From positions 1 to 64,000 of the forward strand of contig NZ_AFNV02000022.1 in assembly GCF_000215955.2 (NCBI RefSeq): DNA of 64,000 bases, read 5' to 3'. How positions within the stretch are numbered: position 1 is the first letter of the stretch; each line of letters opens with the position of its first letter. Positions 44,300 to 54,159 of this stretch are shown one piece after another. The stretch is from Salinisphaera shabanensis E1L3A (GTDB taxonomy: Bacteria; Pseudomonadota; Gammaproteobacteria; Nevskiales; Salinisphaeraceae). The notes below the pieces were generated by a model. It saw only the letters and a list, made by a program, of their open reading frames with translations, was not told the origin of the DNA and ran no database searches. A program made the translations under genes and the position numbers.

Positions 44300-46138
44300 A
44301 TGACGAATCCGCGCCATCAAATCGACCACGAAACCGAACGCCTCGCGGCACTACGCCGCTCGACATTGCTCCACGAAGCCGATGATCCGATTTTCGACCA
44401 GGTAAGCGAACTGGCGACGCGGCTTCTGGATTCGCCCATCGGCTGTGTAACGGTAGTCGACGCGCAGTATCAGTGGTTCAAAGCATCCACTCGCGGTAGC
44501 GGTTTTCGTATCGAACGCGAGCAGTCCTTCTGTACGCATACCATCGCGTCTGACGATGTATTGGTCGTTCCCGACATGCATTGTGATGCGCGCTTTACTG
44601 ACAATCCGTTCGTTACGGGCGAACCATTCGTACGCTTCTATGCGGGCGCCCCGCTTGTTTTCGATGGCAAAAATCTCGGTTCCCTATGCGTGCTGGATAC
44701 GAAACCGCGATCGGATTTCGGCGAGACGGAAAAGGCGGTACTCAAGGAACTGGCCGATTTCCTTGGAAACTGGCTGGAAGCATTAAACAACCCCGCCTAT
44801 CGCGATCCGAGCACGGGCATTTGCACGCGCCAGCGCATGCTCACGGTGCTCAAGCACGAACTGACCCAGCCGCCAGCACCCAACACCATGCAGGTTCGGT
44901 TGATCGGCATTGTTGATATCACCGTGCCCAAACAGATGCACGAACTGACCCAGGTGATGGGCCACGATCAGACAGAACGGTTTATCGTCGAATGCATCGA
45001 CCGCCTATCGGACAAGATCGGCGCCGGACGCGAGCTGTATCGCCTCGGCCTGTATCGCTTCGGTTTTTTCATGACCGAACAGGTCGGCATTGGCATACAA
45101 CGCAAACTGGATGCCCTGGTGCACTCATTGCACGAGCCATTCGATTCCCGTGTCGGCCTGCTGCTCCAGCCTAGCGCCAAACTGGGCGTAACCATCCTGC
45201 GCGAACACGACAACGACAGTGCAGAAGAGATTCTGCGCCAAGCCTCCGTGGCCGCCGACGATGCCTGGGAACATAGCCGTCGCTGGACGTTCTACAAACA
45301 GCAAAGCGATGCCTCGCGCCAGCGCAAACTGCAGCTGCTGACCGAGCTGCCGGCGGCACTGACCTCGAACGACCAGCTCTATCTTCTTTTTCAGCCACAG
45401 GTCGATCTGGCGACGCACACCTGTGGCAGTGTCGAAGCACTGCTTCGCTGGCAGCATCCGACGCTCGGTTTCGTATCGCCTATCGAACTGATCGACGCAG
45501 CAGAGAGGACTGCGCTCATACAGCCGTTGACCAACTGGGTGCTGGATGCGGCGATTGCGCAGTGTGCGACCTGGCGCAAAGCCGGCCTGAATCTGCGCGT
45601 AGCCGTCAACCTGTCCGCTTACGATCTGGCCGATGACAATATTGTGGGGCGCGTATCACAGCGGCTGCGTACCCACGACCTGCCGGGCGAAAATCTTGAG
45701 CTCGAGTTCACCGAAAGCACGCTGATCCGCGATCTAGACGCGACGCTGCCCAAACTGCGTCAACTGCATATGCTCGGCGTATCCACCGCGATCGACGATT
45801 TCGGTACCGGCTACTGCAACCTCTCCTATTTACAAAAACTCAGCGCCAGCAAGATCAAGATCGATCGCCGCTTTGTTCAGAATCTGGAACGCGATCCGCG
45901 GAGTCAAACACTTACACGCGCTATCGTGAATCTCGCCCACGATCTGGGCTACGAACTCGTCGCTGAAGGCATCGAAAACGAAAATACGCTGGCACTGATG
46001 TCGAATTGGGGCTGCGAACAGGCACAAGGCTACCTATTCAGCCGGCCGCTTACGCCGGAACATTTGACGACCTGGATCAAAAACGGCGGCGCCTCGCAAG
46101 CTCTGGCACGACACGTCGCCGATCGACCCGACGTCTAA
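44300..46138 (+). CDS. GAF / degenerate GGDEF / EAL protein
   Basis: This encodes about 612 residues from ATG 44300. A GAF domain (about 20-165: FCTHTIASDDVLVVPDMHCD) is followed by a GGDEF-like domain whose active-site motif is replaced by GLYRF (LYRLGLYRFGFFM), so it cannot make cyclic-di-GMP. An intact EAL domain follows, with VEALLRWQHP, LELEFTEST, IDDFGTGYCNL and AEGIEN. It is probably a phosphodiesterase regulated by the GAF and possibly GTP-sensing pseudo-GGDEF domains. No membrane span is present. Confidence 0.88.
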   Translation: MTNPRHQIDHETERLAALRRSTLLHEADDPIFDQVSELATRLLDSPIGCVTVVDAQYQWFKASTRGSGFRIEREQSFCTHTIASDDVLVVPDMHCDARFTDNPFVTGEPFVRFYAGAPLVFDGKNLGSLCVLDTKPRSDFGETEKAVLKELADFLGNWLEALNNPAYRDPSTGICTRQRMLTVLKHELTQPPAPNTMQVRLIGIVDITVPKQMHELTQVMGHDQTERFIVECIDRLSDKIGAGRELYRLGLYRFGFFMTEQVGIGIQRKLDALVHSLHEPFDSRVGLLLQPSAKLGVTILREHDNDSAEEILRQASVAADDAWEHSRRWTFYKQQSDASRQRKLQLLTELPAALTSNDQLYLLFQPQVDLATHTCGSVEALLRWQHPTLGFVSPIELIDAAERTALIQPLTNWVLDAAIAQCATWRKAGLNLRVAVNLSAYDLADDNIVGRVSQRLRTHDLPGENLELEFTESTLIRDLDATLPKLRQLHMLGVSTAIDDFGTGYCNLSYLQKLSASKIKIDRRFVQNLERDPRSQTLTRAIVNLAHDLGYELVAEGIENENTLALMSNWGCEQAQGYLFSRPLTPEHLTTWIKNGGASQALARHVADRPDV

Positions 46139-46171
46139 ACGCCGACGCCGGAGTTGCACGCGGTCAGGTCC

Positions 46172-46654
46172 TTAACCCGCGATGGCACGACTACGGTGAC
46201 GGTCGATGATACGTGCCAATTGGGGCACCACCGCCCGGATTTCGGTAAGCGCTCGACCGCGAACCCGTGCATAAGCCGACCGTATCGGCCGGCTACCGAT
46301 ACTCTCGGCACGCCGGTCGGCCACCTGCAGCACCGCCTCGGCCACGCGCTCGTCGCGGGCTGCCAGATAGTCGGCAAAGCTGGCGCCTTCGGTCGCCTTG
46401 AATTCGGCGTGGCAGGGCTCGAGTTCGGCCAGGAAATCGGGCATGAGTTCACGTACGGTGCGGTCGACGATCGACGGCTTGATCTTTTTTACCATACTCA
46501 CCGCGGTACGAACGGTCATGCCCTTGCGGTGGACTTCGGATTCCACCAGCGCATCGCAGTCCGTAACCAGCGCATCAAAATAGGGCGGCGCCAGAAGCAG
46601 GTCGGCCAGCGTGGCGTCGTCTTCGAGCGTGACATCGTTCATGCGGCTATCCAT
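46172..46654 (-). CDS. DUF6918-like conserved protein
   Basis: This encodes about 160 residues. The helical blocks VKKIKPSIVDRTVRELMPDF and LADYL/FADYLAARDERVAEAVLQVADRR, and the arrangement, recall a small uncharacterised family that I know as DUF6918; the name is from memory and not certain. The start may be ATG 46654 or 46642, with no clear ribosome binding site. It is convergent with the EAL gene, 34 nt apart. Confidence 0.6.
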   Translation of the reverse strand: MDSRMNDVTLEDDATLADLLLAPPYFDALVTDCDALVESEVHRKGMTVRTAVSMVKKIKPSIVDRTVRELMPDFLAELEPCHAEFKATEGASFADYLAARDERVAEAVLQVADRRAESIGSRPIRSAYARVRGRALTEIRAVVPQLARIIDRHRSRAIAG

Positions 46655-46823
46655 GTGAGAAATCGAACAAACACCGGCCACTCTAGATAAGGTCAGCCGG
46701 CAAGACTACCCGTGCATATGCTGCACTGCGTCTGCCCTGATGACCTCAGATTGACCGGCCGGCACTTACGCGCGCCTGAACCGTTGCGGTACAGGTTCAG
46801 CGGAACATTCTTGACCGGCCGAG

Positions 46824-47756
46824 CTAGAGTTCGAACAGCGCTTGTTCGATCAATGCGCGTCGCTTTTCGTACTTCGGCGGCAACTTGAGCGACGTACCCA
46901 GCGCCTCAACCGGCTCATCGATAGTGAAACCGGGCCCATCGGTTGCGATTTCGAATAACACGCCAGCCGGCTCGCGAAAATAGACCGACCGGAAATATTG
47001 TCGATCGATGGTTGGTGTGACTTGCAGTCCGTGCTCCATAAGACGTTCACGCAACGCGTTTTCATGCGCATCGTCATTGGCCCGAAATGCGACATGATGA
47101 ACGCTGCCCACACCCTGGCGCGCCGAAGCCAGATCCGGATCGACGCGCAGGTCGACGATCGAACCGAGCGTGTTGCCGACGTCCGCGATGAAGCGTACTC
47201 GATCACTATCGTGACCGCCCTGCTGAAAACCCAGCACCTGCTCAAGAACGGCTGCACTCGGCGCCAGCTCCGCGATCCAGAGGGTCACGCCGTGAAACCC
47301 GCGAATCGCGTACGCGCTATCCACCGATGCACCCCGCCGGCCGGGAATGGCGGCCGCCCAATCGCTCGCGACAAGCGCCAGCGAATTGCCGTGAGGACCG
47401 GTGAAACAAAGCGCCTCTTCGTTGAAGCGAGTGATGCGTTGCGTATCGACCCCGTGGGTAGCGAGATGCGCTTGCCAGAAATCGAGCGTATCGGTTGGCA
47501 CCGCAAACGCGATTTCGGTTGCTGCACCCAAGCCATGCTGACCACGGGGCGCCCCCGAGAACGCGAAGAACGTCAGCGCGCTCCCGGGCGTGCCGACCTC
47601 ATCGCCGTAGTACAGATGATAGGTTCCCGGATCGTCGAAATTGACGGTCTTCTTGACCAGGCGCAAACCCAGTACATCCACGAAAAAGCGTCGATTTTCG
47701 GCCGGATCGCCACAGATTGCAGTTATATGGTGCAAACCCGCACTGGGTGCCGTCAT
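46824..47756 (-). CDS. Ring-cleaving dioxygenase, glyoxalase fold (MhqO-like)
   Basis: This encodes 310 residues from ATG 47756 with GAGGA upstream. Two vicinal-oxygen-chelate modules are seen: LHHITAICGDPAENRRFFVDVLGLRLVKKTVNFDD at the N-terminus and VHHVAFRANDDAHENALRERL later, with the VYFREPAGVLFEIATDGPGF end carrying the metal glutamate. Such enzymes act on hydroquinone or catechol-type compounds or protect against quinones. Divergent from the DUF2452 gene. Confidence 0.88.
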   Translation of the reverse strand: MTAPSAGLHHITAICGDPAENRRFFVDVLGLRLVKKTVNFDDPGTYHLYYGDEVGTPGSALTFFAFSGAPRGQHGLGAATEIAFAVPTDTLDFWQAHLATHGVDTQRITRFNEEALCFTGPHGNSLALVASDWAAAIPGRRGASVDSAYAIRGFHGVTLWIAELAPSAAVLEQVLGFQQGGHDSDRVRFIADVGNTLGSIVDLRVDPDLASARQGVGSVHHVAFRANDDAHENALRERLMEHGLQVTPTIDRQYFRSVYFREPAGVLFEIATDGPGFTIDEPVEALGTSLKLPPKYEKRRALIEQALFEL

Positions 47757-47907
47757 AAGAAAATCCTCACTGCATAGCGGTTTCGACATATCGTATAGCC
47801 GATGTGCGGTCGGCACAGACCTATTGCAAATTTTGCCCTAAGCCGGCTAACACCGTGGGTCGATATACCTAAAATGGATGCCGATCGTTTTTTTACCGGT
47901 TCGAATC

Positions 47908-48489
47908 ATGGCTAAGAATCCCAACCCGCAGGGCAAGGGTGGCTCGCTGGTGTTGAATACCCTCGATGCCCATCGCGCCCTGCCCGTGACACTGCCGCCG
48001 AAACAGATCGACCAGATCAGTGCAGAGCTGTTCACGTCGTTATTCGTGCTGGAGAGCAAGTTCCGGTTCAAGCCGGTGCCCGGCCAGTCCTATTTTCTCT
48101 ACCGGCGCCCGGCGTCGGGCTACTGGCTGGCTTTAACGCCGCCGCGCATGATGGGCGAAAGCGTCGCCGGACAGTTCATCGGTATCTGTGTGCTACGTAG
48201 CGACATGACCTGGACACTGAACCTCAGCGAGAGCGCTGCGAACGACGCCGATTTTCTCGACGAACTCGATCAGAAAAAACGCGCTTTCGATCATCGATTG
48301 CAGTCGGCAGAGCAGATCGACGATCTTCTGCCTGTCTACGAGCGGGGTTTCGATTTCTATCGCCGCGCGTCGGCATTCGCACTGGCCTACTCTCTTTCCC
48401 GATCAATGAAGCGCTCAGGTATCAGTGGGTTGTCCTATGACAGCGCTCGCGGCCTGCTTGCCGACGATTCCGCCCGCAAAGACTCGTGA
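47908..48489 (+). CDS. DUF2452-family protein
   Basis: This encodes 193 residues from ATG 47908 (MAKNPNPQGKGGSLVLNTLD). The NPNPQGKG start, FKPVPGQSYFLYRR and MTWTLNLSE blocks match the DUF2452 family, which has no known function. A C-terminal helical part follows. No signal peptide or span. The gap 48490-48584 behind it holds nothing that I can call. Confidence 0.78.
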   Translation: MAKNPNPQGKGGSLVLNTLDAHRALPVTLPPKQIDQISAELFTSLFVLESKFRFKPVPGQSYFLYRRPASGYWLALTPPRMMGESVAGQFIGICVLRSDMTWTLNLSESAANDADFLDELDQKKRAFDHRLQSAEQIDDLLPVYERGFDFYRRASAFALAYSLSRSMKRSGISGLSYDSARGLLADDSARKDS

Positions 48490-48584
48490 ATGATTTGACC
48501 ACGACAACCGAGCTTGCTCGAGGCGCAACGACGTGCCAGCTCAGACCCGGCAAACTGCTGTTCATAGCCTTCCATCCGCCTCGA

Positions 48585-49667
48585 TCAGGCAACCACGCAA
48601 TCGCGCCCGCGTGTTTTGGCCTCGTATAAGCGCGTATCCGCTACGCGCAACAGTCGATCCAGGTCGATGCCGTCGACGCCGATCTCGGCAATACCAATAC
48701 TCGTGCTCAAACTGATCTCATGTCCTCTGTGCACGCATCGCTGCATGCGCACCTGGCGACACAGATCCTCTGCCGCCTTGATCGCCTGAGCGCGGTCGGT
48801 ATCGACCAGAACGACACAGAATTCTTCGCCCCCGATACGGCAAGCCATATCGCTCGGGCGCAATCGCGCACGCATGACCTGCGCCACGAACCGTAGTACC
48901 GCATCGCCCGCGTCATGGCCGTAGCGATCATTGACATCCTTGAAGTGATCCAGGTCCAACATCAGGAGCGCCATCGGCGTGCTGTGGCGTTCGTAGCGCG
49001 ACAAGCCGGCTTCGAACACTTCCCGCAAACGCGCGCGATTCGGCAAACCGGTCAACGGATCGGTCAACGCCATCATCCGCAGACGGGATTCGGCGTGTTC
49101 GCGGCTGGCTTCATACACATGCGAAAAGCCGAAGATACAGATCGAGACCAGCACCACATTGGCCACCGACCGAAGCTCCGTATAGCCCTGTTCGAACCCG
49201 TACTGAGAAAAAAAGATCACCCCCGAGGCGCTCAGAAAGACGCCAGCGAACCACGCCCCCAGCCACCGCCCCAACAGCAGGTACGACAGAATCGGGATCA
49301 ATAACACCCAAGCGAACACGGTCGGCACGACCTTGGCCGTAGTCAACGCATACATCATCACCGCGAAGAACGCCAACAAAAAGACGACGATCCAAAGCTG
49401 CAGTCGTTGGGTACGTGACACGATCGGCAGAAGCCCCAGGGCGAATACCGACATGACGATCTCGATCGCCATTAGTCCATAGTCGGCTTGGCGATAGTTC
49501 AACACGGCGAACAGCACGCCGAAAACAGCCGTAAAAGTCAGCAGAAATTGCATAATCGGCCGGCGATACGGCGCTTCCGGCATCGATTCATCATACACAG
49601 AGAGCTTCGATACAGGCCGGTCTTGTAGCCAGTAACCCGGTCGGCTTTTTGTCTTCTTAGCTTTCAT
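48585..49667 (-). CDS. Membrane diguanylate cyclase (GGEEF)
   Basis: This encodes 360 residues: a basic N-terminus, five to six spans at about 38-170, then a GGDEF domain with DPLTGLPNRARLRE, LDLDHFKDVNDRYGHDAGD and RIGGEEFCVVL. The RxxD inhibition site is present as RPSD. It should be an active, product-inhibited cyclase. The membrane module could be a sensor but has no recognised ligand motif. It is transcribed alone. Confidence 0.88.
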   Translation of the reverse strand: MKAKKTKSRPGYWLQDRPVSKLSVYDESMPEAPYRRPIMQFLLTFTAVFGVLFAVLNYRQADYGLMAIEIVMSVFALGLLPIVSRTQRLQLWIVVFLLAFFAVMMYALTTAKVVPTVFAWVLLIPILSYLLLGRWLGAWFAGVFLSASGVIFFSQYGFEQGYTELRSVANVVLVSICIFGFSHVYEASREHAESRLRMMALTDPLTGLPNRARLREVFEAGLSRYERHSTPMALLMLDLDHFKDVNDRYGHDAGDAVLRFVAQVMRARLRPSDMACRIGGEEFCVVLVDTDRAQAIKAAEDLCRQVRMQRCVHRGHEISLSTSIGIAEIGVDGIDLDRLLRVADTRLYEAKTRGRDCVVA

Positions 49668-50095
49668 GCGATGACCTGCCGCGAACCGTATGCACCCAAT
49701 GGGCGCGCCCTATACAAGCCCATCCTTTGTATAACTGTGACGGTGTAAACACACGCGCCGTTTTACCGATTGCCGCGCAGCCCGACTTGCGTGTGCAGCA
49801 GATACTGCGTTGCCTGACGAAGGGTTCGGACGCTCGCAGAACATCCGCTCGCGATGAGAATTGAGACGAGCCGACCCGGCATGCTCTGCGGCGACTGCCA
49901 TATTCGTGATCACTGACTATATCGGCCATTCGCACACGACCGAGAGCCTGGCCGCCGTAAGAAACCGCCCACCCAACAAGGGCATCTACAAGCTCGAACG
50001 CCTTGGTTTGCACTCGCACGCAAACAGTTCAGAAGCAGTTCAGCAACCAATCGTTAAATACGTACTGAATGATTAGAACAAAGCTGGAGATCATT
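49668..50095. other. Intergenic stretch of about 430 bp
   Basis: No supported gene or RNA. CAGTTCAG is repeated at about 50027 and 50035. The stretch must hold the promoters of the cyclase gene (minus) and the glycine-zipper gene (plus). Confidence 0.4.
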
Positions 50096-50407
50096 ATGAA
50101 CATGTCGCTACACAAATCCCTGATCGCGGCCACGATGCTGGTGGCCCTGTCGAGCGCACCGGCTATGGCCTGGGACAACAACACGCTATCCGCCGCGCTT
50201 GGCGGTGGTGTCGGCGGCGCACTGGGTGCCGCTATCGGCAACGAGATCGGCGGCAATACGGGCGCCCTTGTTGGCGGCGCCTTAGGCGCTGCCGGCGGTA
50301 CGATGATCACCAACCGCAATAATCGCGATGACGACTACCGTTACCACGATCGCGATTATCGACGGCGCGCCCACGAATACGGTCGCTTCAACGGCTATCG
50401 CTACTGA
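50096..50407 (+). CDS. Secreted glycine-zipper protein
   Basis: This encodes 103 residues from ATG 50096 with GGAG 7 nt upstream. A signal peptide of about 24 residues (LIAATMLVALSSAPAMA) precedes a glycine-zipper segment (LGGGVGGALGAAIGNEIGG and GALVGGALGAAGG), then an Asp/Arg/Tyr-rich tail. Glycine zippers pack in or on membranes; related small envelope proteins are known, but this one has no assigned role. It is exported. A hairpin terminator lies 31 nt behind it. Confidence 0.78.
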   Translation: MNMSLHKSLIAATMLVALSSAPAMAWDNNTLSAALGGGVGGALGAAIGNEIGGNTGALVGGALGAAGGTMITNRNNRDDDYRYHDRDYRRRAHEYGRFNGYRY

Positions 50408-50437
50408 ACCGGCATGCAAAGCAAGGTACAAGCGATC

Positions 50438-50460
50438 AATGCCGTCCTCGGGCGGCATTT
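50438..50460 (+). terminator. Probable terminator hairpin
   Basis: AATGCCG and CGGCATT arms with an 8-nt loop and a short T-run, just after the glycine-zipper gene. Confidence 0.6.
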
Positions 50461-50545
50461 CATACCGCGCTGCTAATCAGTCACTCAAAAGCAAAACGGC
50501 ACACGATTGGGCCGGTGCGAAAGCAACCAAACTACAAACCTCGCT

Positions 50546-52495
50546 CTATGCGCGTCGACGCTGGCCGGCCTTGGCCAGATACAGTGCCCGGTCGGCATAT
50601 TCGCTGAGCGCGGTCGCATGCTGTGCGTCAGTCGGAAAAATGGCGGTACCCATACTTGCCGAAACCTGGAGTCCATGCTCACCAAACATGACCGGCTCGC
50701 CGATCGCTTCGACCATACGCGCCGCCTGCGCCGAGGCGTCTCCATCGTCTGCGACATGCCATTCGATGATCGCGAACTCGTCGCCCCCAAGCCGGGCGAC
50801 CAGATCCTCGCGCCGTGCCAACGCTTTCATTCGTTCTGCAATGCTTTTCAGCAATTCATCGCCGGCCACATGACCATAGGTATCGTTAATCGGTTTGAAG
50901 CGGTCAAGATCGAGCATATGCAACGCGAAGCGCTCGCCAGTGCGCTGGCAATGACTCATACGATCAGCCATGCCCTGTTCGAACGCGTAGCGGTTGGCCA
51001 GTCCGGTCAGCGGATCCAGATAGGCCAATTCCTTATGGCGCGCGGCCTGGCGATATTCGGCAAGCGCCGCACGTAATTCCTCGGCAATTTCCAGGGTTGC
51101 ATCAGCCCAACGCTTGGCGCGGTATCGCACGTTCTGTGACCAGGCAGCAAAGGAACTGCGTGGCGTGAGTGCCGGCGACGGCGCGGCATCGGGGTCGGCC
51201 TGCTTCCCTGCCCAGGTAATCTTTTGTATCTCCTCCTTGCGCACTGCCAGCAGTTCGCAATTCGGACTGATATACATGTTCAAAACGCCGGCCGCGTAGC
51301 GGCAAACACTGTCGTTTTGCCGTAGCTCTATCGGCAGTACATCGAAATGCGGACGATCGTTCTCGATCAGCCAGGCGTCCAATACGGCGAGCCCCGCCGG
51401 GTTCGGCAGATCACCCTGGCAATGTTCTTCGTTGCCCCACCGTAAACGTATTCCGTCCGCTTCCAGTAAGTCTTGTAATGCCGCAAGCTGACCTACGAGA
51501 AGCTGCTTGGGTTGTTCGGCCGCGGGGTCGAGGGCGCGGCTCATGACAGCGAGTCGTTCGCGCAGTATCGAACGTAACGATTCCAACTCGAGTCGACATA
51601 TGTTGGTGAGATGCAAACAGGCGACCCGCGCCATTTCCTCGAACGCCAGTCGCTCTATCGAGTTCAATGCCTTACCCGCGTAGTCATGGCAAGTCACGAG
51701 CCCCCAGAGCACACCGTCGACGAGTAGCGACACGCTGAACGAACCGCGGATTCCCATGTTGCGCAAATACTGGATATGCACCGGATGCACGGCGCGCAGC
51801 ATGGAGAAAGTCAGGTCCAATGGCTCGTGAACGTCTGGCGTCGCATAGAGTTCGACGTTTTCGCTTTCGGTATCCGCAATGATGCGTTGCCAGTTGAGCG
51901 TATAAAGCCGGCGCGCATTCTCGGGAATATCGTGTGCGGGAAAACGCAGGCCAAGAAAACCCTCGATACCGGGTTTGCAGCACTGGTCAATGACCTCGCC
52001 GTCCCAATCCTCGAGAAAACGATAGACCATCACCCGGTCATAGCCAGTGCACTCAGCGATCGTCGATGTCAGTACGCCGGCCACGTCCTTCGGCGTATGC
52101 GCGCGCGACAACTTCGCAATGAAATCGATACGTGCGGCCTCATCCCACCATGTCGGCGCCGCGCATGCAGCTGGTTCGAACTCGAGCACGTAATGCCGGC
52201 CCCGCTGGTGCGCTACGGCGGTCACCGGCGCAGCCAGTTCGACCTGACCGATACGATTTCCAGCCGAGCTTTGAGCCAAGCGTTCGAGCGCAGCCCAGGA
52301 GTGGCCGAACACATCGACCGCGGCACGCCCCAGAACCGCGTCCGGGGTATGGCCGAGCCACTCGGCAATATTGGCCGAACAATACTCAACCCGCCCCGAA
52401 TCGATACACACGCCGACAAGCGCCCCGAGCGGTTGGAGCGCGCCAATCAAATGCAGTGCACCCTGCTTGCAATCGGCAACGACCGCTGGGTTCAT
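50546..52495 (-). CDS. bphP: Bacteriophytochrome with GGDEF output
   Basis: This encodes 649 residues from ATG 52495: PAS (about 5-110), GAF (about 130-300), PHY (about 310-480) and GGDEF (about 495-645). The biliverdin cysteine is C9 (DCKQGALHLIGALQPLG). FPAHDIPENARRLY is the PxSDIP-type motif, HPVHIQYLRNMG carries the chromophore His, and LTPRSSFAAW is the PHY-tongue PRxSF. The output has ARLGGDEF and an RRED inhibition site. It should convert red/far-red light into cyclic-di-GMP. The start overlaps the heme oxygenase stop as ATGA. Confidence 0.95.
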   Translation of the reverse strand: MNPAVVADCKQGALHLIGALQPLGALVGVCIDSGRVEYCSANIAEWLGHTPDAVLGRAAVDVFGHSWAALERLAQSSAGNRIGQVELAAPVTAVAHQRGRHYVLEFEPAACAAPTWWDEAARIDFIAKLSRAHTPKDVAGVLTSTIAECTGYDRVMVYRFLEDWDGEVIDQCCKPGIEGFLGLRFPAHDIPENARRLYTLNWQRIIADTESENVELYATPDVHEPLDLTFSMLRAVHPVHIQYLRNMGIRGSFSVSLLVDGVLWGLVTCHDYAGKALNSIERLAFEEMARVACLHLTNICRLELESLRSILRERLAVMSRALDPAAEQPKQLLVGQLAALQDLLEADGIRLRWGNEEHCQGDLPNPAGLAVLDAWLIENDRPHFDVLPIELRQNDSVCRYAAGVLNMYISPNCELLAVRKEEIQKITWAGKQADPDAAPSPALTPRSSFAAWSQNVRYRAKRWADATLEIAEELRAALAEYRQAARHKELAYLDPLTGLANRYAFEQGMADRMSHCQRTGERFALHMLDLDRFKPINDTYGHVAGDELLKSIAERMKALARREDLVARLGGDEFAIIEWHVADDGDASAQAARMVEAIGEPVMFGEHGLQVSASMGTAIFPTDAQHATALSEYADRALYLAKAGQRRRA

Positions 52496-53124
52496 ACCGC
52501 CCTCTCCGCAGGCATATGCAGCTCGCGCGAGAACAATTCGAATGTAGAGCGCGCCGCGCGTGCAGCCTGAGCCGTTTCGATACGCGTATCGAGGCCTGCC
52601 AACGCTTTGCACAGACATCGCCATTCGGCGGTCGATACAAACGCGGTCCACCAGAAACTCGGCCGGTGTGCCACAACTGTCGCGGCGGGTGAGCGCGCAA
52701 GCGAGGCCGCAATCACACGATGGCCAAACTGGGCGCCGTCGACAACGTACCGTACACCGAGATAGGCGGCCGCACTATCGAGCCTTGGACCATCGCCGGC
52801 ATTAGAACCACACCCCTGCCCCCAACGGTACAACTCCTCGATTAAAAACGGTGAGCGCTGACGATACGGGCCGACATCCCACTGTCGCCAGTGTTCAGCG
52901 CCGACGAGTTGGCGGTCTAGCGTTCCATAGATACGCATCAGCGGGCCGAGCGCTGCCCGATAGTCCTCGACTGTACAATCTCGATCGGCCAGTCGCGCCA
53001 ATGGCGTATCGCGCTCGATCGCCGCGTGCAAACGCTGTGTACTCCGACGTACGAACCCGAGCGGGTCAAGCGTCGCTGTGGGACAACACTCGGCTAAATT
53101 ACGAACCTGCATGACTTGAGGCAC
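52492..53124 (-). CDS. bphO: Biliverdin-forming heme oxygenase
   Basis: This encodes 210 residues. The proximal heme ligand is H33 in RRSTQRLHAAIERD. The distal-helix region YVVDGAQFGHRVIAASL is a variant of the usual 'GSxLGG' segment. It opens heme to biliverdin, the chromophore for the phytochrome encoded next, with which it forms an ATGA overlap. ATG 53112 is an alternative start. The 53125-53379 stretch upstream should hold the operon promoter. Confidence 0.88.
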   Translation of the reverse strand: MPQVMQVRNLAECCPTATLDPLGFVRRSTQRLHAAIERDTPLARLADRDCTVEDYRAALGPLMRIYGTLDRQLVGAEHWRQWDVGPYRQRSPFLIEELYRWGQGCGSNAGDGPRLDSAAAYLGVRYVVDGAQFGHRVIAASLARSPAATVVAHRPSFWWTAFVSTAEWRCLCKALAGLDTRIETAQAARAARSTFELFSRELHMPAERAV

Positions 53125-53379
53125 CCTTCAGTCCGATACTGTAGCATGCCGTGCTATATGCAGCCCAAATGACAGATTCGCTATCGCGTATGGCTCCTCG
53201 GCGGCACGCCAGACAGCGTAACGAAATAAAAGCACCCCAATAATATACGCCCCTAGAACAAAAGCGCACAATTGTTTACTAGAACAATCTATCCTCCGAC
53301 CACACTATCGCCAGGCCACTTCGCCGACAGACTGGAAGGCAATACCCTCGCAACCGCTAGTCGAATAACCGGCAAACAG

Positions 53380-53697
53380 CTATCCGCGCTCCGTCACAGC
53401 GCTGTCCGCTGCGGTGACAGTCGTGCTCGGCAGTTCGGCAGTCGATTGATCGTTTGAATAGGACCAGGTGCCCAGAACCAGAATCGCGCTGGCGAGGGCC
53501 AGACAACCCAACGACGCATTGCGCCCCACCCGAGTGTAGCTGTGCCGCTCGTTAAATCCTCGGCAAGCGAAAACCGCCGCAGCGACGACACAGATCGCCA
53601 ACGGCAGCCAGACGAACGGGGAAGCACACGCCCCATAGAGCAATGCTTGTACGTATTCAAGATCGCTCGCTATACGCGCCCACTGTGTTTCAGTCAT
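53380..53697 (-). CDS. Small hypothetical membrane protein
   Basis: This encodes 105 residues with two spans (about 28-44 and 62-80: WLPLAICVVAAAVFACRG and LGCLALASAILVLGTW) and a Thr/Ser-rich tail. No family is recognised. Coding support is moderate: GC-typical codon use and a full-length frame, but no partner gene. Confidence 0.5.
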   Translation of the reverse strand: MTETQWARIASDLEYVQALLYGACASPFVWLPLAICVVAAAVFACRGFNERHSYTRVGRNASLGCLALASAILVLGTWSYSNDQSTAELPSTTVTAADSAVTERG

Positions 53698-53855
53698 ATC
53701 GTTGCCGATCGGAAATTCGAATTACAGCCTTAATATCGGCCGCCTGATCGCCACCTTGAAGTGACTGCGGCATATCGGTCGCTCATCAATTCGGCATCTG
53801 CGATACGATCGGGCATGGCTTTGAACGTTCGGCCCCAGCGCCGACACCAACTATC

Positions 53856-54128
53856 ATGAATCGAGAACGCACTCTCTGGCTGGCCCTGGGCGCCGGCACG
53901 GCGATTGGCGCCGGCATTCTGGCCCGTCGCAGCGCGGCGTCGGCTTGGCGATATACCCTTGCCGAAGAACCGCCGATCAATATCGAGGATCAGGACCCGG
54001 GCTGGCCGCGAATTCTTGCCTGGGCTGCGGTCAGCGGTTTTTGCGTCGCTTTCGCACGGGTGGTCGGTCGCGGCGTGGCCAGTCGGGCCTGGCAACGCAG
54101 TCTGGGCCGGCGACCACCGGGCTATTGA
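53856..54128 (+). CDS. DUF4235-family small membrane protein
   Basis: This encodes 90 residues. A hydrophobic N-terminus (LWLALGAGTAIGAGILARR), an acidic linker PPINIEDQDPGW, then a second span WAAVSGFCVAFARVVGRG and a basic end give the DUF4235 layout. The role is unknown. It is short and isolated. Confidence 0.7.
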   Translation: MNRERTLWLALGAGTAIGAGILARRSAASAWRYTLAEEPPINIEDQDPGWPRILAWAAVSGFCVAFARVVGRGVASRAWQRSLGRRPPGY

Positions 54129-54159
54129 CCCCGGCCCGGTGCCATGGCGGCGCTAGGGT

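Noticed and set aside
47890-47912. tRNA T-loop-like GGTTCGAATC
   Set aside because: No acceptor stem or anticodon arm can be drawn around it; it precedes the DUF2452 gene start.
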